Positions 39,050 through 49,464 of a stretch of 64,000 bases of DNA are shown in pieces (within the stretch, counting starts at the first letter, position 1; each line of letters opens with the position of its first letter). The position numbers were made by a program, and so were the translations under genes. Under the pieces are notes generated by a model, which did no database searches, was not told the origin of the DNA, and was given only the letters and a program-made list of their open reading frames with translations. Location of the stretch: NCBI GenBank assembly GCA_037074765.1, contig JBAMDO010000011.1, positions 124,001 through 188,000 on the forward strand, given 5' to 3'. This DNA is from Mansonella perstans (taxonomy: Eukaryota > Nematoda > Chromadorea > Rhabditida > Onchocercidae).

Positions 39050-39570
39050 ATGTATGTGTGTGTCTGTGGGTGTGTGTGTGTGTATGTGTGCGTCTGTTTG
39101 TCTGCCTATACATTTGGGTATATTTGTCAGCGCCTATCCTTATATCTGTCCTAATTTTTCCCAATTCATTCAGGCATAGATCTTCCCACGCACATACATA
39201 CACGTAACAGGTCAAAATTGTGCAAATTAGGACCCGTCTAAATAATGATCTCCAAAGTGTCGCTCCTCTTCATCTTCACTATAATGACATCGAGAAATGA
39301 AAAATTTTCTGAAATTTACCATTCTGCTACAACCATAATTCTTCCCTTACAGAAATGCATTCATTTCTTCATACATCGCCAAATACATTCAACATACACA
39401 CATATACATACATACATACATACTTACATACATTCTTTTACACAATTGTAGCATTTATGAGAAATTATTAGTGAAAAGTATGATTCGTTGTTTAATTAAA
39501 TCTTCAAAGCTCGAATGATAATGAGAGTGATAGTGATGATGATGATGATGATGATGATAAGGATCGATGA
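39050..39570. repeat. Cluster of short microsatellites
   Basis: TG/TGTA tract at about 39052-39100, CATA tract at about 39390-39430 and GAT tract at about 39525-39560. These explain the Thr/His-rich minus-strand ORF and the plus-strand His/Tyr/Ile ORF here. Confidence 0.85.
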
Positions 39571-40893
39571 TAAGATTCCCTTTATTTTCTCAAATTCCTT
39601 TATTCCCTTGTAATAAGATTATCAAAATTAAATCTAAACCTGAATTGAATTAAATCCGTTACACTTTAAAAAAATCATTATTCAAAAATCTAAGCGAAAA
39701 GTTTGAATTGACTATAATCGAATAGCAGCAACAGAAAGAGACGATACTAATCGTCGTCCATGGTATATTTTGATGAATGCGGATCATAACGGATCGCTTG
39801 ATTAAATAAGTAATGATAATTCATGTTGTAGTAAATAATTACTACCAATAATGATGAAAAACAATCTTGCAAGCTTGTTGGCATTAGATGATAATCAATG
39901 TGATAGTGTGACCAATGTTCGTATTACTAGAATGGAATGGGAATCAGACCATACAGAAGCTATTAATGAAAATAGTGAAAATATCTGTAAAATGAGAATG
40001 AAGTGTTTAGTTTTCCTTCCAAAACTTCATCGTTTCAACAAATTGTTACTTGAAAAATGAATTTGTCAGAAATACATCATCGTGAAATCAATTCTTAAAT
40101 TTGTTTACGTTGTTTTTATCAAAAAAATAATTTAAAATTAAAATTTTTTACAAACATACACCTTGCATATATTACTTCAACAATGTTTGTTCTATTGTCT
40201 TCTGAACAACTAAAATATGAAAATTGTGAAAAATTTAAATTAAATGTGAAATTTAAAATTTTTTTTTGGATAATATGACAAGCTTCCACTTTCATAAATT
40301 TTTCTTTCTTCTTTAAATTATCACTTTATCAAAATACTCAAACAAAGATATTTGCACAATTCTCTCTCTCTTTCTCTTCCTCTTTCCTCTACGAGATGTA
40401 AATTTTCGAAAAACACATGAATATGATAACGGCTAGCAAACTATCCTGTATCTGATTATTTATTTAGTTGTCATTTATAATATGTGACATGCAACACACA
40501 AGTACTAGCAAATCATTAAAATGAATCAATTTCAATTTCAAGCATAAAAATAAAAGCATTTATCGCTCACATTAAAACCGACACGTTCATAAATGTTATT
40601 TAAATTCATTAGGTATAAATATTATTTTATTAATTACTTAAAAGTGTACCACATGAGTTAAAACATGAGTTAAATTATGCAAGAAAGTTTGTTAAATACA
40701 ATTAATTTTGTAATAGTAAATGCGACAATTGACATGATTAGATATATTGGTACTGATGAGTGACTTTTGAATAAAATAATACAATTTATCTTTTTTTTTA
40801 TTGGAAGGAATTGGAGAAGCGCTAGTATTGAAGTGTAAATGCTTAATTAAATATTGTTAATGTATGTTTTTCTTCTAAGTAGCTTTATTATAG

Positions 40894-41193
40894 CGTAAGC
40901 AGTTACGGGATAGGCAGTGGTCCAGGTGGAAGTGGTAGTTGGTCAACTCGAGGTGTTGGTGGTATCAGCGGTGATTCTTATCAGCAAGGCAACGGTATTT
41001 TCGGCTCCAATCGCCAACAGGTTTGTTGTATAGTTCCAAGACTTTGAACTTGAAAAACTTTGAATTTTACCGCACTGAACAAATCTAATGATTGCAGGAA
41101 AGATACGACTCCTATCCATCAGGTGGTGGACTTTTCGGCGGTGCAAGTTGCAGTTGTTCATCGGGATACGGTGGACTATTTGGCAAGAAATGA
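40894..41193 (+). CDS. 3' end of a small Gly/Ser-rich protein gene (N-terminus unresolved)
   Basis: Two exons, 40894-41020 (TTATTATAG acceptor, CAACAG|GTTTGT donor) and 41098-41193 (ATTGCAG acceptor, ends TGA), join in frame. They encode about 73 residues: SYGIGSGPGGSGSWSTRG, then GNGIFGSNRQQERYDSYPSG, then GGLFGGASCSCSSGYGGLFG and a KK end. The entry phase is 2. One matching first exon is 40593-40612 (ATG, MLFKFI, donor AG|GTATAA), which would give an 80-residue protein without a convincing signal peptide; better upstream exons may exist. Gly/Ser/Tyr repeats with a Cys-Ser-Cys near the end suggest a structural or secreted protein, but no family is recognised. The minus-strand ORF across this region is a shadow. 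Confidence 0.55.
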
Positions 41194-42016
41194 TTTGCAG
41201 GTTTCTTTCATCTCTTTCTTTAATTAATTAAAAATTTTTACCAAGTTAGAAATCAAATTTAGTTTCTGATATGATATGATTCGTAGGATTCCGACTTATA
41301 ATATTACGTAATATTATTAATTACTGTTGTACTATTACTAATATAATTTATGGCTAATCGTAATTTTCGCTCGAATAAATATGCTTAATTTAATAATTAG
41401 CTGAAATTTTCAATTAATCAATTAAGTTAGTTAGTATTTAATTTTCAAATTAAACCAATCAGATGTGAAAATCAATTACAATCAAACAAATTGTTAGAAT
41501 TACGCATTATTCAAAAAGCAATAGAACACGTTTTGATGGCGTAATATTTGTAATGACCAGTTGAAAAGAAAACCGGTTTCGCGCATTTCAAGATTCCCAT
41601 TGTTCAAGCTTTCCTTGCAAGAAGCGCTGTTTTTAAACATCCGTTCATCTTCCCAATGCATATACAGCAGATGAAGATAAGCCATTAGAAACAGGCTTTT
41701 GAGGAAAAAAAATCCAACGGATGAATGATAATTGAATGTTAATAGATTTGATTGTAAAAGAATTTGACTTAATTGTGTTAATTTTTTTTTCTTTTGATGA
41801 CAATAATATTATTGGTGAAAAATTTAACAAATTTCATGCAAAAAAATGGAGAAATTTCTTAATGATAAAACGATAAAACGATAAAATGATAGTAATAGGT
41901 CAATGTGAAAACAATTTAATTTAGATTAACAAAAAAGTAAGCAAAGATTGAAATATTTGACCCAAGGATGATTAAGAAAATGGACACTGAATTATTTTAT
42001 TGTTCTAGTCAATTTT

Positions 42017-44189
42017 ATGGTCATTTTTTGTTTAATTCTACTCTCTGATGGTTTTTTCCTTCATTTTTTGGTTACCATAATTTGAAAAAGTGCCATTTAT
42101 GCAAATTGAATGCTTAATTTTTTATAAATTAATAAAAAAATTTTGAGTTAACATCAGAAGTAGAAAACAAAAAAATAAAGAATTGATTTTTGAGATCTTG
42201 GATTGCGGTAAATTTTTTTAAGGAATCATAATAAGCATTTTATTATTACCGAAATTTAAAATGGACTAATCATATCATTTGATAATTTCAAAAGAATTGA
42301 TTTTTTTGAAATCATTATCGTTCTGATCTCATTAATTCCTTCGTGACTTTTATTTAATTGAGCAATTATTTGACAAAATTAATTGAATTTTAATCAAACT
42401 TGTTTTTTTTTTTTCTGATGATAAATAATTCAAAATTCTTGCCAGAACATTATTTATGGTGGCGGCTTCGACAGCTGTATCGACAAAAGATCGCTTACCT
42501 TTATGTGAACTTATTCTAAAGTTGTTATACTGCACTGAACGCTTTTTGGATAAATATTTCATCCAATGCTTGAATTATATAGCCACTAGATATCCATATA
42601 AAATGCAAAATTATCACGAAATTATCATATCAGCCATTGGATGTTATCGAAAGACAAAACCAAAGTTCCACAATCAACAAGTTAGAATGTCCCATTTTTT
42701 TCAGGATTCAAAAATCTATAAATTGAATTATAAATTAAAATTGAAATTTCATGATCAGCACTTTTTGATGATCATGTTTTCATTCAGTCATTTTTTTGAT
42801 GGTTATGATTTTATGAACTTATCAGCCAATAAGTTATTTTCAATAAACAGATATATTTTTGTTTTATAAAATTTCAAACTACTCTATAAATGTTGTTCAT
42901 CATTGGAAAAAAATTTATAAGTTTAGATCACCGCCATTTCCACAGCAATCCCAATCACATTAGCTGAATCCACTAATCAAAATATTCATCGACAATCGAT
43001 CAAAAAATCAACCATGCTTGTTGAACCAAACCCATCATTCCAGAAATTGTTTGAATTTCCGGAAGGTGAACATATGATTTCTGGAGTATCTCGACAAAAA
43101 GTTTTTTTGTTTTCTTTTTTTGCAAATTAACAAATGATGTGTTACTTAGACACTAAGGAATATTCTTAATATAATTTCATTTTCTATTTCTCTTCTCCTT
43201 TCAATCTTTTCATTGCGCATATTTATGGCCATGTAATTTCTGATATTTCAGAAACTTACCTTACTCATAAATCAGGTCGGAAATCAATTTTTTAGCACCA
43301 ACTTTTCAAACTCATTGTGAGCATATTTACCTAAATCAACAATATCCGATCACCGAAGTATCGGATTTTAATCTACCATCCTATTATGGTGTCGAAAATT
43401 CTCAATCACCTTACTCACCATGCTTACCAAGAAAACTAGTCGACGAACAATTCTTGATCTATTGTCAACAATATGTAAGCATGGATTTCGAAATTCTGAA
43501 AGTTGGGAGATTTAATGAATTCATATTCAGATTTCATGTGAAGCCAAAAATATAGCTGAAATTTAAATCACTCATTTTTTTTTTGAATTTTCAAATCTGA
43601 CGCCTAAATCCTTATTTGCAGGTACCATCAAATTTTTACAGTTTATGTATATACGAGCATCGCAAACATATCGCTGTGGAAACGCTAATCCAGACTATTC
43701 AACAAGATGCCTCTGATCTTAAGTATCTCAATAGTATCTTGTATTGTGCAAATCGAAACCGAGATAATCGCAATTGTTGCCGCTTTCTTGGGATGGCATC
43801 ATCGGAACTAAAAGTTAGTGATAGGTAGGTAAATTAGAAAGAAGAGCACTTTTTCTTCTTGCATATTTTAACATTTCTCAGTCATATTTCACCGAATTTA
43901 GAATATTACTCCATATTTTCTGCTCATACTTGAAATTATCGTCACTTCTCCTTTGCTACTGAATTATTCAAACCAAACAACAAATTAATTTTGAATTAAT
44001 CATGCAATATTTCCTAAATAGTTCAATAAAAAAATTAAACCAAATTATACGTATGCTTAATAATTATAATAAATCACTGTTATCAATTATCATATCATGA
44101 TTGTTTCAATCATCGCAATGATTTTTCTCAGATGTCTCCATATGTGCAATATAGTTCAATCAATGATCGGATCTGCCCGGAACTGTTGA
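42017..44189 (+). CDS. Secreted DB-module protein, 5 exons, 197 aa
   Basis: Nematode-type secreted cysteine-rich protein. Exons: 42017-42050, 42946-43065, 43296-43474, 43622-43824 and 44132-44189 (594 nt, 198 codons, every junction in phase). The 34-nt first exon plus exon 2 give a signal peptide (MVIFCLILLSDAIPITLAES). A TTGTTCTAG acceptor sits 8 nt before the ATG, consistent with a spliced leader. The C-terminal half carries the DB-module pattern: YCQQYVPSNFYSLCIYEH, ILYCANRNRDNRNCC and DRCLHMC. This module occurs in many nematode extracellular proteins of unknown role. The donor after exon 1 (G|GTTTTT) is weak, so exon 1 is the least certain part. An open stretch inside intron 1 (42456-42677) may be an alternative exon. 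Confidence 0.72.
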
Positions 44190-47100
44190 GAAGAACGATT
44201 TGGTCTGCTATCAGAAACAGGAATATTCTAATGTATTGTGCATACGCTGGCTTACGTACGATCAACCAACAAAAAAATATAGAATATATTTCATGTCTTT
44301 CGAAATTATTTCAAATTCACTTAGTAATTATCCTTAAAAAATCAGTAAGCTTGAAAAGAAAATCAATATACAAGTATCACTTCGAATGATTTAAATTATT
44401 AAAATTCTAAAAGTTTTTCTTGAATATATTTGCAACACTAAATCTTAATTATAATAATGCTGCTATAAAGTGAAGTCAACACAAGACACCAACTTATTGA
44501 GAAAACGTTAATCATCACATTAGCTATGGCCAGACTTGTTTTGTTTTCTGATGATTCGAGAAGTTCTGAATTTTCGAACAATGCAATGAAATTTCTACAA
44601 GAAACAAAACATCATCATAATAAGTATTTGTTTTTTTTTTTTTTTTTTTTTTTTTTATTAGATGTTGTATTAGTTATTACTTCTTTATTGTTTCCCAAAA
44701 AAATTATTTTTCTACTGCTCCATGCGACTTTTCTTTCAAATAATTTATTTTGACAAATATTTCGTATTCGATGAAAAGAAATTAAACGAAACTTTTAATT
44801 TTAATTAGCTCAGAAAAAAAAATAAAATTCAAAATTATTCAAATTTATTTCCTTACAGTATATCTATAAGATATGAACTTTTGCTTCATCTTCTTCTACA
44901 AGCCTTATGAAAGTCTACTTTGTTTTCTTTCGCCTTAACGTTAAAATGCCTGCCATGGCCCTAAACTACTTTTTTCTAAATTCCAATGATCTTATTTGTC
45001 TGACCGTTAGCTATTAATTTTAAAAATGTCAACATTTCTCTTCCATATCAAATTCAAATTCATAATACTATTTGTCCCTAAAAATATCGGCGAACATTAA
45101 GAGATCACACTGACAATGTTAAAATGTGAATTTGAAACGAATGAATAATTGAATTCAAATATTTAACTGTGCACAAAATTTGGAAGTATATAAATCATTC
45201 ATAGCTATTTCATAGCAAGCAAGTTAGTTTTTTCTAGAAATTTCATAATTTCTAGAAAAAACGATTTTCCTAACTTTAATCCTTTCAACTGTTCCAGTTT
45301 TAATTCATTTAACTATTCTGTTTTACTTCTATTATTTTTTTTCTTAACCAAAGAGTATTTTGTGAGTCAATAATGGTTGGTGATCGAGTCTTGATGAAAA
45401 AAAATTCCTGAAGTTTGATATTTGGTGATGCTAATAATTATTTACTAAAGATCGATTCTTGCTAATATTTTGAATTTTTCATTCCTCACAAAATTGAAAA
45501 ATGGAAAAAAAATTAATATACAACTTATTATATATATGCATTTGTATTGCTTTTTGATTGATACCTTTCATAATTTGTGCTAATTACGTTTGCTACATTC
45601 GAACTGCCATAACTATCCGTCCCACAAATATACATGCTTGAATCGATCAATACCAGAATTTAATCAATAACTCATTCCGGTGAACTCGGAAATTTGAGAC
45701 TAACTCTGCTTCTCACTCAATGAACTTCCTTTTTTCTCAAAAATTTTATTGGCTCACTTGAAAATTTGGTAGTTTCGCAGAGAAATTTGAAAACAAACGG
45801 AAGTTCAGAAGTTTTCTCAAATTTCGGTGTATCACTTGCTATAAACTTCAAATGATTTCAATTTCATATTTTTCTCTAACCATACTATTCCACTGTATAT
45901 ATTATGCCATCAAAAACTTTATAACTGTTCTTTATAATAAAAAAATTTTTTCCCTTTTTTGAGCATTTTCTCTTTGCCATTTCATTGCCAGAAACTTGTG
46001 TCAAAAAATGGAAGAATCCAATTACAGCATTGCTACGGGAAATTAGTTGGAATTTGAAGGCCATGAAAAGGACTGAAGCACTGTAAATGAGATATATAAA
46101 ACTGAGGTCAAAGGTTGGAAGTAAAAAAAGAACGGAAGAAGGACAAAGGGTAAGAAACGAACAATGAGTGAATATTAATAAAGGATTAAAATAAAAGTAA
46201 AATTCAATTTTCAATTTTCACCCTAACATTGAAGTTGAAATTCAATAGGAAATGAAAATGTTCTTATTTCACGCACTTTAAATTTCACGTGATAATCTTA
46301 TAAAATTCAAATAACAATTTTTGAATTGTTCTCATTGTTTCAAGCTCTTTACCATGTGATAATTCAGTGGCAGCATAAATGTATGTTGTTGCTCTCAAAG
46401 AGTATAACTTCATTTTCATTTTATTAATTAATTATCCTTGAGATAGCAAGAATTTGAGTACAAAATACTAAAAATCAAAAAATTTCTTTGACAATTTAAA
46501 ATTCCAGTTCAAATCGAGAGTTTATCTGTGGAATATTTTCAATTTAAATTCAAAAATGTTGCCCGCAAATAGTTCAAATGAATCATGAATACAGCACTTC
46601 CCATTTAAGGAACTTATTTATCCTTACTTGTAACTGTAAGAGAAAGAGGAGAAAGATGGATAAAAAAAAATTCCCGATAAAAAAATAGCTTTATTTGGCC
46701 ATTAATTAAGCTAAAAATGGATTCATGTCAATTGCGAGCATACTAATGATATGGCAATATTAAACAAATTTATTAAAGCATTCAAAAAAGTCAACCGAAT
46801 AAGAAAATCAATTAAGATTGTCGGGTTGATAATAAAAAGGTTAATAAAGCAATTGATGATAAGGTCAACAAAGAGTCGATTTTTGATGTAACAGTGCAAT
46901 CAATCAACTCAAGTTTGTGATACACGATACGAGATACCTTCTATAGTCCTTACGCTATCATATCTATTAATAAAATTCTAGTATATCGAATTTTGACTTT
47001 TCCCATTAAATTAATATAGTCGAATTTATTTCAGTGATTTCTAGAAAAGAAGAAATCTTTTTTTTAGAACTGAATTTTATTGAAATTTTATTATTGATTA

Positions 47101-47714
47101 TAAGAAGGTTCCAAAACGAAGGCTGGCAATTGGTGGAAGAAGAAAACTGCATTTGTCACATATTTAAAAATTAACTGTTATTGAATTCGTTGGCGAAAAA
47201 ACAGTATGGAGATTTCTGTTAGCCGCCGCTCTCATTTATGAGGAAACGCATGTGATCCTTTGCTATCTATAAAAAGAATCATAAGTTCGCATGGTGACAT
47301 TTTGATAGAAACTTGTAAAAAAAAGTAAATCAAATCTCGGAAGTTTTTTACTCTATTTCTTTAAAACTTTCACAATCTTCGGAATAAATCCCGCACTATC
47401 ACGATGACTATGCAAATACCAAGGGAGAAGAGGAGGAGAGTAAGGGAGAGAAAATGAAAGCAATTTTAAGCCTTGGAAAAAATGATTTTTAATTGCAGTT
47501 CTTTTCTTTCTCTTTTCTTTCATGATTTCCATCATGCTTGTAAGATATTCTTCGTCTGACGATCAAATTTCATGTTTTTAGGGCGTAACCTCTAAAATTT
47601 AATCTTCTCAAGACTTTAAATTTTACCCAAGCTATCAGAACACTACCTTCATTAATTATCAGAATGCTTCATTAATTATCAGAATGAGTTAATTATTTTA
47701 ATTTATTCTCAGTG
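44190..47714. other. AT-rich intergenic region
   Basis: No gene is supported. An ATG at 44526 follows an ACATTAG acceptor-like site and opens MARLVLFSDDSRSSEF, but its only downstream junction needs a 38-nt intron made mostly of T, so I leave it out. Other ORFs are short and AT-driven. Confidence 0.5.
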
Positions 47715-48102
47715 ATGAAGAGATTTCAGATCAGATTAATGCAAGCTGACGAATTGGTCAAAAATTTCAGATCTAAAGTCGATTTCTATAACGATAATTA
47801 TAGTTTTACTGAATCATAGTAATTACAAATATCGTTATCGTTTAGCGCAAGAAAACCTCCAATGTTATGCTTTATATTACGATTACAAATTGATCGTTAT
47901 TGATTTGTCAGCGAATGTTACACTACGAAGACTCCATCTTCATGAAGATGCAACTCTTTACTATTCATTAGTGATAACAGTTCATAACATTAGAAGCAGT
48001 GCTTATACTGGTTTTCCAATAATGAATACTAATGATTACGAGAATGTTAGTACTGATAGGGTAATTGTAGCAACGGAAGACCTGAAAGGGGAAAAGATTT
48101 AA
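47715..48102 (+). CDS. Possible small gene (114 aa) or 5' part of an unresolved membrane-protein gene
   Basis: A TATTCTCAG acceptor lies 2 nt before an ATG at 47715. Exon 47715-47802 joins exon 47846-48102 through a very short 43-nt intron (GTTTTA...TTTAG), in phase, giving 114 residues (MKRFQIRLMQADELVKN... to EDLKGEKI) and a TAA stop. The second exon looks more coding than its surroundings (QENLQCYALYYDYKLIVIDL, LRRLHLHEDATLYYSLVITV). Alternatively it splices from ACTG|GTTTTC into an exon at 48873-48972, keeping phase. No family is recognised and no signal peptide is seen. Confidence 0.35.
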
Positions 48103-48872
48103 AAAAAAAAGAGATTTAAAAAAGATTTGAAAAAAAGAGAGGTCAAACTTATCTTCTTTGAGATGTTGTAATGCTAATTCAAAATGCCAAATAACATAAT
48201 AATATTTGTAAATAGTATAGTCAAAATTTTCTCCACTTCGGTGATTTCATGAAATTCTTACTTAGTTCGGAGGACAAACTGTTACATCAAATTTTTATTG
48301 CAAATAAATGAAAAATACTTAACAGTAAAAATGCTGAGAAATGAGCCAAAACCTATTAGATAACCATCTGCTAAGAACAAAGAACGAGTAATAGTAATAT
48401 CCTGCGCTATGCAACTTTTACGAGGAAAAAAAGAATATGAAAGTAAGGTTAGTAGTAAAGAAAGACAGTTGAGATCAAGAAATGGACATAGTTTATAAAT
48501 ATTTATTAATTTCTTTTGCATCGCTCTTTCACTACCTCTTATTTTGTCCGTTTTTTGATGAAATAATTAATTTGCTATTGGCTAATTAATATTTGATCAA
48601 TTTAAGCATCAATTCAAGAAGCGATAAGAAAGCTAATTCTTTGCTCCAAATATCTATTAAATTAAGAAAGTTGAAAGTAGAAAAAGTTATAGTTTTAAGA
48701 ATGATAAACCTTTCCAGCTAAATTATAGTTCTATATTGATTGGAATGCTGAATGATCTTTGCGGTAGCAAAAAACAAAAACTGCAACAAACACCAGAAAA
48801 TATAAAGTTTCGGTAATGCATCTGGAAAAAAAGTTTCATTTCAACATTATCCAATAATTTGAACTGTTGCAG

Positions 48873-49464
48873 GAATTTCGAATGGTTCAATTATTTATGT
48901 AGTTTGTGTTCTAAATATTACCGGCCAAACAACAATCTGGCCGGATCAATTATGCATAAAAGCTTTCGAAAGGTGAAGCATGTGCTCGTGAGACTTGATT
49001 TATGGATTCGATGTGGAGTGAAAAAGATTTCATCCTGCATGGTTGGCAAGAAGGTTAAAAGATAGAATATTTTCTGATTTCATGTTTGAGTTTTCTAAAT
49101 AAATATTTAGGTTTACAAGAACGAGACCGCATTGAAGAAATGGATTGTCCTGTTTTCCAACGAACTATCTTCAACAAAGAATAAACAAATATTTTACTTA
49201 GACTCAATTAGACCATTGTTGTTTTCAGACGGATGAACCGGATCATGTTTGGTGGTTAGGCATTGTCATTTGTATCGCATAGTTTTAATTTTTCATTTTG
49301 TACTAATTTTAATAATTTTCATTAAATTGGCAATATACTTTTTAAGAATACCTTTAAGAAGGCGCAACTCTGAAGTGGAAAATTGGCTTAATAAAGCAAT
49401 TATTAGTTCGAGGCATAACTTTCAAAAACACTTAAAATTAGTTGCCAATCGACAAACGCTGTGA
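48873..49464 (+). pseudogene. Exon-like fragments of a membrane protein that do not join in frame
   Basis: Segment 48873-48972 (TTGCAG acceptor, GAAAG|GTGAAG donor) is open as ISNGSIIYVVCVLNITGQ. Segment 49111 onward is open as LQERDRIEEMDCP. Segment 49229 onward (TTTTCAG acceptor) reads TDEPDHVWWLGIVICIA then TAG. Directly after, another frame continues VLIFHFVLILIIFIKLAIYF, then RIPLRRRNSEVENWLNKAI to TGA at 49464. The last two together would make one transmembrane helix plus a basic tail, but a frame change separates them and no usable intron fits. Either the gene is decaying, the sequence has an indel, or my exon choice is wrong. Confidence 0.3.

Larger units (their letters stand above)
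21462..40893. other. 19-kb gene-poor block
   Basis: No recognisable gene is seen on either strand. It is AT-rich with many homopolymer runs, a three-copy 57-bp repeat (22002-22168), a 36-bp perfect palindrome (31178-31213), a G-run purine tract (32956-33060), a poly-A run (33147-33182), a CA/TA microsatellite (34660-34962) and small CA/TG, CATA and GAT tracts at 39.05-39.56 kb. The long ORFs are mostly repeat shadows or AT-rich chance frames. Exon-like islands at 35.7, 35.9-36.1 and 38.4 kb are listed separately. Confidence 0.5.

Noticed and set aside
38859..39451. Minus-strand Thr/His-rich ORF and plus-strand MISKVSLLFIF ORF
   Set aside because: Both run through microsatellites; the plus ORF looks signal-like but has no donor before its stop.
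39851..40060. 69-codon plus ORF (MMKNNLASLLALDD...)
   Set aside because: No acceptor or donor, no family, and it does not give the phase needed by the Gly-rich exons.
40943..41161. Minus-strand 72-codon ORF
   Set aside because: Shadow of the Gly/Ser-rich plus-strand exons, whose splice sites and stop are better.
44526..44753. ORF MARLVLFSDDSRSSEF...
   Set aside because: The only continuation is a 38-nt T-run intron or a poly-Phe read-through.
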